Assembly (NCBI GenBank): GCA_964420035.1
Contig: CAYQQR010000011.1
Span: forward strand, 1-64,000
DNA: 64,000 nt
Source: CAYQQR01 sp964420035
Lineage (GTDB): Bacteria > Bacteroidota > Bacteroidia > Bacteroidales > SM23-62
Direction of reading: 5' to 3'
The notes beneath the pieces are model-generated. The model worked only from the letters and a program-made list of their open reading frames with translations, was not told the DNA's origin and did not search any database. This document shows, in pieces, positions 8,234 to 16,860 of the stretch; positions within the stretch are counted from its first letter, which is position 1, and each line of letters starts with the position of its first letter. A program made the position numbers and the translations under genes.

Positions 8234-9190
8234 TCAGAATTGATTAGCTACCAGTTCCCTGAGCTTGTTCATATCGGCATTGAAGCGGCGGATGCCCTCT
8301 GCCAGTTTTTCCGTGGCCATGGCATCCTCGTTCAGCATCCACCGGAATGTTTTCTCGTCCAGGGATATTTTCTTAAGCTCTTCACTTTCTGCCATTTCAG
8401 GGGTCAGCCTGGGTGTCAATTTTCCGTTCATCGATTCCAGTTCCCCAAGCAGCTCCGGTGAAATGGTAAGCAGGTCGCAGCCTGCCAGTTCGACGATCTG
8501 TTCCGTGTTCCTGAAACTGGCTCCCATGACCTCGGTTTTGTAGCCAAATTTCTTATAGTAAGCATATATCCAGCGCACAGAGAGTACACCGGGGTCCTCC
8601 GGACCGGGAATATGATCCACCCCCCGGTCCTTTTTGTGCCAGTCATGGATCCTGCCCACGAAAGGTGATATGAGCTGCACCCCGGCCTCGGCACAGGCAA
8701 TGGCCTGAACCTTGCTAAAAAGGAGGGTCAGGTTGGTCCGGATCTTTTCCTTCTCCAGCTCCCGTGCCACCTGTATACCTTCCCAGTTACTGGCCACTTT
8801 GATCAGGACCTTTTCACGGGAAATGCCGTTCTGTTCATAGAGGCCGATCAGGGTCCTGGCTTTTTCCAGGGTTCCTTCCGGGTCAAAGGAAAGACGGGCA
8901 TCCACTTCGGTAGACACCCTTCTGGGAACGATCTTCAGGATCTCCGTTCCAAAATTGACATAGAGCTTATCGAGGCAATGTTCTGTCTTTTCATCTCTTC
9001 TGTTTCCTTTTTTTGATCCGTATGCAACGGCATCTTCAATAAGGGGTCGATATCTTTCTATACCGGATGCGGCATAAATGAGGGATGGATTGGTGGTGGC
9101 ATCGACGGGTTGAAATTTCCGGATGGATTCGAAATCGCCGGTATCGGCAACCACCTGGGTGTATTGCTTAAGCTGGTCCAGTATGTTCAT
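8234..9190 (-). CDS. tal: Transaldolase (TalB type)
   Basis: A 318-residue protein with E. coli TalB-like sequence along its full length: YTQVVADTGDF and DATTNPSLI at the N terminus, STEVDARLSFD, Schiff-base lysine K131 in LIKVASNW, NLTLLFS, and SPFVGRIHDW. It transfers a dihydroxyacetone unit between sugar phosphates in the pentose phosphate pathway. It is the first gene of a minus-strand operon with the KdsD-like isomerase and PfkB kinase, and a TAACTTTG promoter element lies upstream. As a copy inside a sugar operon it may serve a dedicated catabolic route as well as central metabolism. Confidence 0.95.
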   Translation of the reverse strand: MNILDQLKQYTQVVADTGDFESIRKFQPVDATTNPSLIYAASGIERYRPLIEDAVAYGSKKGNRRDEKTEHCLDKLYVNFGTEILKIVPRRVSTEVDARLSFDPEGTLEKARTLIGLYEQNGISREKVLIKVASNWEGIQVARELEKEKIRTNLTLLFSKVQAIACAEAGVQLISPFVGRIHDWHKKDRGVDHIPGPEDPGVLSVRWIYAYYKKFGYKTEVMGASFRNTEQIVELAGCDLLTISPELLGELESMNGKLTPRLTPEMAESEELKKISLDEKTFRWMLNEDAMATEKLAEGIRRFNADMNKLRELVANQF

Positions 9191-9217
9191 GAGATGAATC
9201 CCGTTTTGATGAAATTA

Positions 9218-9225
9218 CAAAGTTA
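9218..9225 (-). promoter_or_regulatory. Bacteroidota -7 element (TAACTTTG) for the tal operon
   Basis: On the minus strand TAACTTTG matches TAnnTTTG exactly, 28 bases before the transaldolase start. The 80-bp region is shared with the divergent zinc dehydrogenase gene. The -33 element is weak. Confidence 0.5.
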
Positions 9226-9270
9226 ACATTTAAAGACTATCTTTAAACTCTTTAGAAAAACGAATCCCGT

Positions 9271-10305
9271 ATGAAAGCTTTCAAACTCACCGGAATAAGG
9301 GAAATGGAGATGATGGAGGTCCCGGACCCCGGGATAAAAAACAAACATGATGTACTGATCCGGATGAAGACCCTGGGGGTTTGCGGATCGGATATTCATT
9401 ATTACACCACCGGTAAGATAGGCATGCAGGTGGTTCAATATCCTTTTACCGTGGGCCATGAAGGAGCGGGTGAGGTCATAGAAACGGGAGAGGCCGTAAC
9501 CCGGGTCAGGCCCGGTGACAAGATTGCCATCGATCCCGCCATGCCCTGTCACCAGTGCGACCAATGCAGGGTGGGCCGCCGTCATACCTGCAGGAACCTG
9601 AAGTTCCTGGGGACCCCCGGCCAGGCTGAAGGCTGTCTTTCAGAATACATCGTGATGCCCGAAGATTCCTGTTATCCCATACATGCCAACCTGGATTACG
9701 ATCATGCCGCGATATCCGAGCCGCTGGCCATAGGGGTATACGCGGTACAGCAATCCATTCATCTCCGGGGGACCGATGCAGGCATCCTGGGCTTCGGTCC
9801 CATCGGCATGAGTGTATTGTTACCTGCAAAGGCACAGGGTGCGAAAAGGATCTTTGTGACCGACAAGATTGATGAGCGGCTGGCCATCGCGAAAAAAGAA
9901 GGAGCTTACTGGACCGGTAACCCGGACAAGGAGGATGTGGAAAAAGGGGTTGCGGGAAAAGAACCCCTCCTGCTGGATGTCGTATTCGAATGCTGCGGCC
10001 AGCAGGATGCCATCAACAATGCCATGAACATACTGAAACCCGGCGGTAAGCTGATGATCATCGGCATACCGGAAACCGACAAATTATGGTTCCCGGTGGA
10101 TACCATGCGGCACAAGGAGATCACCATCACCAATGTACGCAGGCAGGTCGATTGCGTCCAGCCTTCCCTGGAGATGATGGCCAGCGGTAGCATCGATATC
10201 TCCAATATGCCTACCCACCGCTTCCCCTTCAAAGACACCCAGAAAGCCTTCGATCTGGTAGCGGGTTATAAAGATGGTGTAATGAAAGCGATGCTCGACT
10301 TTTAA
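9271..10305 (+). CDS. Zinc-dependent polyol (sorbitol/xylitol-type) dehydrogenase
   Basis: A 344-residue medium-chain dehydrogenase. Catalytic zinc ligands are C38 (GVCGSDIHYY) and H63-E64 (VGHEGAGE). The structural zinc loop is complete with C93, C96, C99 and C107. The Rossmann half has GFGPIGM. The CGSDIHYY context and overall pattern are typical of NAD-dependent sorbitol, xylitol or arabitol dehydrogenases, which oxidise a polyol to a ketose. It is divergent from the transaldolase/isomerase/kinase operon, which could process that ketose. Its stop codon overlaps the end of a convergent small membrane-protein gene. Confidence 0.88.
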   Translation: MKAFKLTGIREMEMMEVPDPGIKNKHDVLIRMKTLGVCGSDIHYYTTGKIGMQVVQYPFTVGHEGAGEVIETGEAVTRVRPGDKIAIDPAMPCHQCDQCRVGRRHTCRNLKFLGTPGQAEGCLSEYIVMPEDSCYPIHANLDYDHAAISEPLAIGVYAVQQSIHLRGTDAGILGFGPIGMSVLLPAKAQGAKRIFVTDKIDERLAIAKKEGAYWTGNPDKEDVEKGVAGKEPLLLDVVFECCGQQDAINNAMNILKPGGKLMIIGIPETDKLWFPVDTMRHKEITITNVRRQVDCVQPSLEMMASGSIDISNMPTHRFPFKDTQKAFDLVAGYKDGVMKAMLDF

Positions 10306-10508
10306 TCGCTGCCACTGCCACTGCCACTGCTGCTGCCATCTGACCTTCGTCCCAGCCAGAATGCAGCCGTGGCGAACCACAGCACCATTCCGCCGGCCAT
10401 ATAGAAGTTCAGCTGTTCCCAGCTGATCGTTCCGTACCAGAGCAGAAAGGCCGGGACCAGGGTGAGCAGCAATCCGGCAACGGATAATATGATGAGCAGT
10501 GTTTTCAT
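10302..10508 (-). CDS. Small two-helix membrane protein with Ser-Gly tail
   Basis: A 68-residue protein with two predicted transmembrane segments (about residues 3-25 and 34-53), then a short RRSDG stretch and a tail of alternating Ser and Gly. The tail is encoded by a hexanucleotide (CCACTG-type) microsatellite at about 10308-10332, so its length may vary between strains. Its start overlaps the permease stop by four bases, indicating translational coupling and a possible accessory role to the transporter. It also overlaps the convergent zinc dehydrogenase by four bases. I do not recognise the family. Confidence 0.6.
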   Translation of the reverse strand: MKTLLIILSVAGLLLTLVPAFLLWYGTISWEQLNFYMAGGMVLWFATAAFWLGRRSDGSSSGSGSGSD

Positions 10509-11893
10509 GTTTCGCGGGGAATTAAGCTTTTACGTTGAAACAGGGCGCTGAGTATGACAAACAGGATCAGCGACATGATCCATACGGGCGGTGACAGGAA
10601 GAACACCTGAACCCCGAAGGAAAGGTTCAGCAGGAGTGCCAGGGCCAGCATGAGGAACCAGGTCAGGCCGGCCGAGATACTGAACGTCGTTCCGATCTTT
10701 TCAGCGTAATACTGTGATAAACTAAACTTCGGCAAGAGGTAATAATCCGCGAAGATAACCGCCCCCATGGGTACCAGTATCAGGCCGTAGAGAGCCACGA
10801 AATCGAGCAGTTTCATCACCAGCGCCGGGAACATGGCCGCCATGGTGGTAATGGCACCGGCCAGGAAAGTGACTTTCCAGCGTTTCCAGTTGGGACTGGC
10901 CACCTGCAGGGCCAGACCGGCCCGGTAGAGGGTGGGATTGGCGGTGGTCCATCCGGCGATCACCACGCAGATGGCCCCAGCCAGTCCGGCTGCCTGATAG
11001 GCAACAGGACCGGGCGCATCGCTGGTGGCCGCGGCATAGAGCATACCCGAGGCGATCCATGCAATATAATGTCCCAGGAACATTCCTACTGCCGAGGCAA
11101 ATCCATAGTACCATTTTTTCGCGTATCGCAATATGGACAGGTCGGCCATCCCCAGGTGCATGGCCGCGTTGGCCAGCCAGGTAAAGAAGATCACGTGCCA
11201 GATGCTGAACTGGGCCTGGCCCTCCCTGGCCACACCAACCCAGATCTTTTCACGGGCCACCTGCCAGAAATTACTCAGGTCGGTCTCGACACCCAGCTTG
11301 GGAAAGGTCGCCACGGCCGCGGCTACAAAGATGAGGAACATCCAGGGGGCCGCTACCTTGGAAAAGCGTGCCAGGGTGTCGAAGCCCAGGATGGCAATGG
11401 TGGTGATCACCCCGCCGACAAAGATTACAGTGACCACCCAGGCCATGCTGCTGGGATAGAAGTCGTTCAGTTCCGGCATGGGTATATTGAAAGGAATACC
11501 GACCGCCGTTGCTGAAACAGCCACCATGGAACCTGCAAGGAAACAGAACATCAGGGCATTAACGATGTTGTAAATAAATACCAGCATGGGGCCGCATATC
11601 TTGCGCAGCTGCCAGTACAAGGAAAGCCGCTCCTTTACCGCGATGGGAGCCGTAAGAAAGGCCCAGCTGGCCACGGCCAGGAGGTTCCCGGTCAATCCTC
11701 CCAAAAACATGTCCCGGACGGTGACCCCGTGGGCAACGAAGAGGATGCCGATGACAAACTCGGTGCCGGCCACGTGTTCCCCGGCATACATGCCCAGGAA
11801 ATTGCCGATGCTCTGGAGTTTATTCAGAGTAACCGGTTCCCTGTCAAATTCATACAGGCTGTCCAGTTTGCGGGTGATGGTGGAAACTTTCAT
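10505..11893 (-). CDS. NCS1-type (cytosine/purine permease-like) transporter
   Basis: A 462-residue integral inner-membrane protein with about 12 hydrophobic segments. It shows features of the NCS1 nucleobase:cation symporters, including an early GxxxGxHVAGTEFVIG region and a conserved charged loop near the N terminus. An in-frame TTG upstream would add 21 residues, but the ATG at 11893 gives the normal family N terminus (MKVSTITRKL). NCS1 proteins usually take up cytosine, allantoin, hydantoins or related compounds with Na+ or H+. It lies beside a polyol dehydrogenase, so a sugar-alcohol or other small substrate is possible but unproven. Confidence 0.75.
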   Translation of the reverse strand: MKVSTITRKLDSLYEFDREPVTLNKLQSIGNFLGMYAGEHVAGTEFVIGILFVAHGVTVRDMFLGGLTGNLLAVASWAFLTAPIAVKERLSLYWQLRKICGPMLVFIYNIVNALMFCFLAGSMVAVSATAVGIPFNIPMPELNDFYPSSMAWVVTVIFVGGVITTIAILGFDTLARFSKVAAPWMFLIFVAAAVATFPKLGVETDLSNFWQVAREKIWVGVAREGQAQFSIWHVIFFTWLANAAMHLGMADLSILRYAKKWYYGFASAVGMFLGHYIAWIASGMLYAAATSDAPGPVAYQAAGLAGAICVVIAGWTTANPTLYRAGLALQVASPNWKRWKVTFLAGAITTMAAMFPALVMKLLDFVALYGLILVPMGAVIFADYYLLPKFSLSQYYAEKIGTTFSISAGLTWFLMLALALLLNLSFGVQVFFLSPPVWIMSLILFVILSALFQRKSLIPRET

Positions 11894-12287
11894 GATCGCG
11901 GGATTGAAAAAGCAACACAATGATAGCAAAAAAACAAAGAAAGGGCCATGAAACAAACTTCATGATCCGATCCTTCTCATCTCATTTGAGTTTTTCAGCA
12001 GTAATACTTAAAGGGAATATATGAGCTAAAGGATAATTAAAATTAACCAATCATCTATATTTATAATATAAAAACCTAAATAGTGTTGTATAACATGATT
12101 TAACGCGTAAGGGATATTTATTTCGTATTTGTAATATAATAACATCATAAATAAAATTAACATTCTATGCATTACTTGGTTAAGGCTTTAAGAAAATCGT
12201 TTCAAAATAGTTTTATTTTGACAGTAAAAAAAAATCTTTATTTTAGTCTACTGTTTAACTCAATTATTAACTAAAAACTGTTTAATT
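11894..12287. other. AT-rich divergent intergenic region
   Basis: Very AT-rich (from about 12000 onward), between the divergent permease and T9SS protein genes. It holds the promoter at 12217-12246. Nothing else is recognised. Confidence 0.7.
12217..12246 (+). promoter_or_regulatory. Bacteroidota promoter (TTTG-N18-TATTTTAG)
   Basis: TTTG at 12217-12220, an 18-base spacer, then TATTTTAG at 12239-12246, one mismatch from TAnnTTTG. It lies 41 bases before the secreted-protein start, in a strongly AT-rich stretch. Confidence 0.6.
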
Positions 12288-13445
12288 ATGAGAAAACTTT
12301 ACACGTTACTTGCAGCTTTGATCTTTTCAGCTGCAAGCTTTGCACAGATCGGGCCAAGCTGGTGGCAGATGCTGCCCGAGGACTATGACACCAATCCCCC
12401 TGACCGGGATACGGTCATGATCCAGAAGGTGCCCAACGACTATGTGGACAATGCCGCTTCACTGGCTGCCATATGGGATGCAGGGGTATCCGAGATTATT
12501 CCCATTGACAACAACACCAACGGTGAATGCAACACCTCGGGAGATGCCGATTACAAAGGTGATGCCATGATCTTCTTTGACGACACCAACATTTATGTGT
12601 TGTTCAATGCCAATGATGAGGATCTGGTCGCCAATGACAAGGCAGAGATCCACCTGGCTCCCTATGAAAGCCAGTATGATTATGACGGTGAGCTTGTCGC
12701 TCCCAATGACCCCATGACCTTTGGTGGCAGGGAGATACCAAGCGCAACCTACGTTGATATGGCATTATACGGAAGCTGGACCTCAGCGGGTGCATACAAA
12801 ACCGAATATGCCCTTGAAACTGCCGAGGATATCTATCCGGGCAGCCCGGTGTACTCCCTCATTGACGGCGGTGAAAATGCCGACACCCTGGGTGACGTGA
12901 GCATGGGGAACACCCATGAGCCGGTTAACACACTGTTTGCTGCCAAGACCGGAGGATATCATTTCCTCATCATTTATCCCGTGGCCATGTTCAACGGTAC
13001 CGTTCCGGATCCCACTGATCTGCCCGGCATGAGCATTGCCGTTAAGCTGAATGACTCAGACAGCGACGATGCCGACTGCGATGATCCGCCGGATGACAAG
13101 GCTGACCGGGCTGAATTCTGGGGTGCAACCACAGGTGACCACAACAATGCTTACTGGGCCATTGGTTACTATGGCGGTTACGGTCAGTTCAATTTCACCG
13201 TTCTGAGCAACCGGGCTCCCATGGACAACAGCCGGGTGAATGCATACTATCACAATGGTTTCCTGAAACTTCAGGGTGCTGAATTTGTCAAAAACCTGGA
13301 CGTTTACAGTGTTACCGGAGCACGTATGCTCAGTGCAAGCCATCCGGGTTCCAATGTAAGCCTGGCACACCTCAGCAAGGGTGTGTACCTGGTGAAAATT
13401 ACCGAGGAAAACGGTAATGTCACCACTTTGAAGATCGCCAGGTAA
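12288..13445 (+). CDS. Secreted CBM9/DOMON-like protein with T9SS sorting domain
   Basis: A 385-residue acidic protein. Residues 1-19 form a signal peptide ending in FAQ. The body has the look of a CBM9/DOMON-like beta-sandwich (DAMIFFDDTNIYVLFNANDE, followed by AEIHLAPYE), a fold that binds sugars or haem. The last ~75 residues are a type A T9SS sorting domain (NAYYHNGFLKLQG to VTTLKIAR), so it should be exported by the type IX system and anchored or released at the surface. A good promoter lies upstream and a strong terminator downstream, giving a single-gene transcript just before susC. A glycan-binding role is inferred from fold and context. Confidence 0.75.
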   Translation: MRKLYTLLAALIFSAASFAQIGPSWWQMLPEDYDTNPPDRDTVMIQKVPNDYVDNAASLAAIWDAGVSEIIPIDNNTNGECNTSGDADYKGDAMIFFDDTNIYVLFNANDEDLVANDKAEIHLAPYESQYDYDGELVAPNDPMTFGGREIPSATYVDMALYGSWTSAGAYKTEYALETAEDIYPGSPVYSLIDGGENADTLGDVSMGNTHEPVNTLFAAKTGGYHFLIIYPVAMFNGTVPDPTDLPGMSIAVKLNDSDSDDADCDDPPDDKADRAEFWGATTGDHNNAYWAIGYYGGYGQFNFTVLSNRAPMDNSRVNAYYHNGFLKLQGAEFVKNLDVYSVTGARMLSASHPGSNVSLAHLSKGVYLVKITEENGNVTTLKIAR

Positions 13446-13462
13446 ATTATTTAAACAGCATT

Positions 13463-13494
13463 AAAGGCAGCGGTGTTCCGCTGCCTTTTTTTTT
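13463..13494 (+). terminator. Rho-independent terminator
   Basis: An 11-bp perfect stem (13463-13473 with 13478-13488, core GGCAGCGG/CCGCTGCC), a TGTT loop and a run of nine T. It ends the transcript of the T9SS protein gene 17 bases after its stop codon. Confidence 0.92.
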
Positions 13495-13689
13495 ATTTAG
13501 AAAGTATTAAGAATATCTTTTGTTTCATCCCGCCTGATATCGGCTCAATCCGGGGATCGTAATAAGGGATGCATGCAATTAACTTGTATATTATTTAAAT
13601 TTTTAGAAATTTTATCCTTGGCTTTCGGAAATCCGGTCATCTAATAACAAAACACGAACAACTCAATTACTAACCAAACACCATCGAAC

Positions 13690-16600
13690 ATGAGACATTT
13701 TTATCCATTGAGCAATTCAGGCCTGCGAATATTGCTGGCCTGTATTCTGCTCTTCATGTCTTCCTTCGGCCTGATGGCCCAGCGGACCGTCACGGGTAAA
13801 CTGACCGATGCCTCGGACGGTTCCCCCCTGATCGGTGCCTCTGTCTTTATCAAGGGGACCACCCAGGGTACCGTGACCAACCTGGACGGCCAGTACAGCC
13901 TGCAGGTCAGCGGTCCGGATGATGTGATCGTATACCAGTACCTGGGCTATATAGCCCGGGAAATACAGGTGGGCGACCAGACCACCATTGACGTGGCCCT
14001 GGTCCCTGATGTAGAGGAGCTGGAAGAAGTGGTCGTGATCGGCTACGGTACGGTAAAAAAGTCTGACCTGACCGGTGCCGTAGCCGTTGTAAATTCAGAA
14101 GATGTTGAACGATCCAACCTGACCAGCCTGAGTAAGGCATTGCAGGGGAAAGCCTCCGGTGTAGTGATCTCCAATACCAGCGGACGACCGGGATCGGGTG
14201 TTTCCATCCGGGTCAGAGGGGTCGGCTCCATCAACCGGAGCGGCCAGCCCCTGATCGTTGTGGACGGAATACCCGGAGGCGGCAGCCTGGATGAACTGCA
14301 TCCCGAGGATATCGAGTCCATCCAGATCCTCAAAGATGCTTCGGCAACAGCTATCTACGGTGCCGACGGTTCTAACGGGGTGATCCTGGTAGAGACTAAG
14401 AAGGGAACCCAGTCCAAACCCCGGATATCCTTCAGGGGCAACCTTGGCTTTTCCAACATTCCCAGAATGAAGGATATCATGAGTGCCGATGAATATGCCC
14501 AATATTATAAGGAGGCCTATGACTACTTCAATGCCACGCACCCCTTAACTCCGACAGACATGCCTCCGGCCTATACGGATGAAAGGCGTGCGGAATTTGG
14601 TTATGTGAATACCGACTGGCAGGACCTGATCACCGTGGAGAACGCCATGAGCCAGAACTATTATCTGGGGGTCTCCGGCGGAAATGACCAGGCAACCTAC
14701 CGGATCTCCGGAAATTATGTGGATGAGGAAGGTATATTGATCACATCCTGGCGTGAAATGTTCACCTTAAAAGTGAACAGTGACCTGAAGATCGGAGATA
14801 AGTTGAGGATAGGTGAGACTTTTTCCTATACCACGAGAAAAGGAAGAAATGAGAACCCGGGACAGGGAAATCCTTGGGTGATGTCTGCCATCGCCTCCCC
14901 CCTGATGCCTGTTTATAATGATACAGCCAAGGGCGGATATCAGGGACCGGATGAGTATATAACCGGTAGAAATGAACGCACCAACACCTATGCCGAACTC
15001 AATTTACGGGAACAACTTTATGAAGGGAACAGCTTTAATGCAAGCATGTACGGAGAATACGATATCATTAAAGGACTGACCTTCAAAACCACCCTGGGTA
15101 TTATATTCCATGACGGACGGAACACCAACTGGCTGCCCCGCTATGAACTGGCCCAGAGGAGTAATCCGGAAGCCAGTCTGCAGGAAAGCTCCAACCGTTA
15201 CCGGAAATATGTATGGGACCAGCAACTGACCTATTCCAATACTCTTGGAAAGCATAGCTTCACCGCCACGGCGGTGCATTCCATGCAGGATGCCTTCAGT
15301 AATTATATCTCAGCAACCGCCAGGGAATTTGAAAGAGAATATCTGCGAACGCTCAGAAACGGCAACCCCGAAAATTCGGCGGTCCAGCAATTCAAAACCC
15401 CGGACCGCTTCGATTCCTACCTGGCCAGACTGATCTACGATTATGACAGCAAATATTTCCTTACAGCCAGTATACGCCGGGACGGGTCATCCCGCTTCGG
15501 ACCGACCAACCGCTGGGGTAACTTTCCTTCTTTTTCCCTTGCCTGGAAGGTCAATGAAGATTTCTTCCAAAATGTCGGATGGCTGAATATGCTTAAAGTA
15601 CGCGCCGGTTGGGGACAAACGGGTAACTCCGATATCGGGACCTTCGTGTATGATGCCACCATCAGTACGGCAGCCGAACATGTCTATACCCTTGGACTGG
15701 ATCAACATCCCGTATTCGGTGCTGCCCCATTCTATAACATCCCCTCCCCCAATGTAAAATGGGAAGCATCCACCATGATCAATGTAGGTACGGATATGAA
15801 CCTCTTTGGAAACAGGCTGCAGTTTTCCGGGGAGTATTATTACAAAAAACAGGACGAACTGCTGGTACAGCTCCCCCTGCCCCTGCTCTCGGGAATGTCG
15901 GGAGACGCAACCCCACCCTGGGTCAACCTGGGTGAGATCCATAACACCGGGATTGAATTCAACCTGATGTATAAGGACCGGATCGGGGATTTCTCCTATG
16001 ATATCAGTGCCAACTTCACCACCATCAAGAATGTGGTGGATTACCTGCCGGCCGGGGATATCATCCGGGATTACAATACGGCCATCGTGGGTAATTCCAT
16101 CGGAGCCATATATGGCTATGTAGCAGAAAGGATACTGCAGCTGGATGATTTTGAACTGGATGAGAACGGCGATCCCATCCAGGACCCGAAAAACCAGCAA
16201 TATTTCATTAAAGGACCTAAACAAGAAGATTTGACGGCCCCCGGTGATATCAAATTTAAGGATTTAAATAAGGACGGGATCGTGAATGAATCGGACCGGA
16301 CCATCATCGGGAAGGTGATCCCCGACTTTACCTTTGGTTTGAACATCAATGCATATTACAAGGGTTTCGACCTGAATTTATTCTTTAACGGTGTTCAGAA
16401 TATCGATGTTTATAACCAGTACCAGTCACGGGCCGGCCTGGCTTCCGGGGACAATACCAGCAAGGATGAGAATAAGCTCAGAGAAGTACAGAACTACTGG
16501 ACCCCTGATAATCCGGTGACTGACCAGACAAGGATCTCCATTACCGATGAGAATTTCAACGGCCGGATCTCTTCCTGGTGGCTTGAAGATGCCTCCTTCC

Positions 16601-16830
16601 TGAGACTTCAGGACATCACCCTGGGATATACCATCCCCCAGAGGATAACCAATGCCACCGGTATCGGGAGCTTCAGAATATATGCAGGAGCGGTTAACCT
16701 GATTACCCTTACGGGGTATAAAGGCTATGACCCGGAAGTGGTATCCACGAATATTCTGAATACCAATATCGACAGTGGTAACTATCCGGTACCCAGGACA
16801 TTCCTGTTTGGGGTAACCGCAGACTTTTAA
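13690..16830 (+). CDS. susC: SusC/RagA-type TonB-dependent receptor
   Basis: A 1046-residue outer-membrane protein. A signal peptide (1-30, ending LMAQ) is followed by a carboxypeptidase-regulatory-like domain (about 32-115), a plug domain (about 120-240, with the family pattern ALQGKASGVVISNTSGRPG and VRGVGSINRSGQPLIVVDG), and a long beta-barrel ending in the aromatic GVTADF. It imports oligosaccharides or other ligands with its SusD partner, powered by TonB. It begins the SusC-SusD-lipoprotein operon. A weak promoter-like TATCCTTG lies at 13613-13620. The ligand cannot be read from sequence; the nearby fucosidase gives a hint only. Confidence 0.95.
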   Translation: MRHFYPLSNSGLRILLACILLFMSSFGLMAQRTVTGKLTDASDGSPLIGASVFIKGTTQGTVTNLDGQYSLQVSGPDDVIVYQYLGYIAREIQVGDQTTIDVALVPDVEELEEVVVIGYGTVKKSDLTGAVAVVNSEDVERSNLTSLSKALQGKASGVVISNTSGRPGSGVSIRVRGVGSINRSGQPLIVVDGIPGGGSLDELHPEDIESIQILKDASATAIYGADGSNGVILVETKKGTQSKPRISFRGNLGFSNIPRMKDIMSADEYAQYYKEAYDYFNATHPLTPTDMPPAYTDERRAEFGYVNTDWQDLITVENAMSQNYYLGVSGGNDQATYRISGNYVDEEGILITSWREMFTLKVNSDLKIGDKLRIGETFSYTTRKGRNENPGQGNPWVMSAIASPLMPVYNDTAKGGYQGPDEYITGRNERTNTYAELNLREQLYEGNSFNASMYGEYDIIKGLTFKTTLGIIFHDGRNTNWLPRYELAQRSNPEASLQESSNRYRKYVWDQQLTYSNTLGKHSFTATAVHSMQDAFSNYISATAREFEREYLRTLRNGNPENSAVQQFKTPDRFDSYLARLIYDYDSKYFLTASIRRDGSSRFGPTNRWGNFPSFSLAWKVNEDFFQNVGWLNMLKVRAGWGQTGNSDIGTFVYDATISTAAEHVYTLGLDQHPVFGAAPFYNIPSPNVKWEASTMINVGTDMNLFGNRLQFSGEYYYKKQDELLVQLPLPLLSGMSGDATPPWVNLGEIHNTGIEFNLMYKDRIGDFSYDISANFTTIKNVVDYLPAGDIIRDYNTAIVGNSIGAIYGYVAERILQLDDFELDENGDPIQDPKNQQYFIKGPKQEDLTAPGDIKFKDLNKDGIVNESDRTIIGKVIPDFTFGLNINAYYKGFDLNLFFNGVQNIDVYNQYQSRAGLASGDNTSKDENKLREVQNYWTPDNPVTDQTRISITDENFNGRISSWWLEDASFLRLQDITLGYTIPQRITNATGIGSFRIYAGAVNLITLTGYKGYDPEVVSTNILNTNIDSGNYPVPRTFLFGVTADF

Positions 16831-16860
16831 CGGACCGGAACAAGATAAAAAGCAATACCA

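Noticed and set aside
7630..9190. Sulfoquinovose (sulfo-TAL) pathway genes
   Set aside because: The transaldolase is of the ordinary TalB type and the SIS protein matches KdsD; no sulfolactaldehyde dehydrogenase or sulfonate exporter is seen.
11894..11956. TTG-initiated 21-residue extension of the NCS1-type permease
   Set aside because: The ATG at 11893 gives the family-typical N terminus; the extension adds a spurious hydrophobic stretch.
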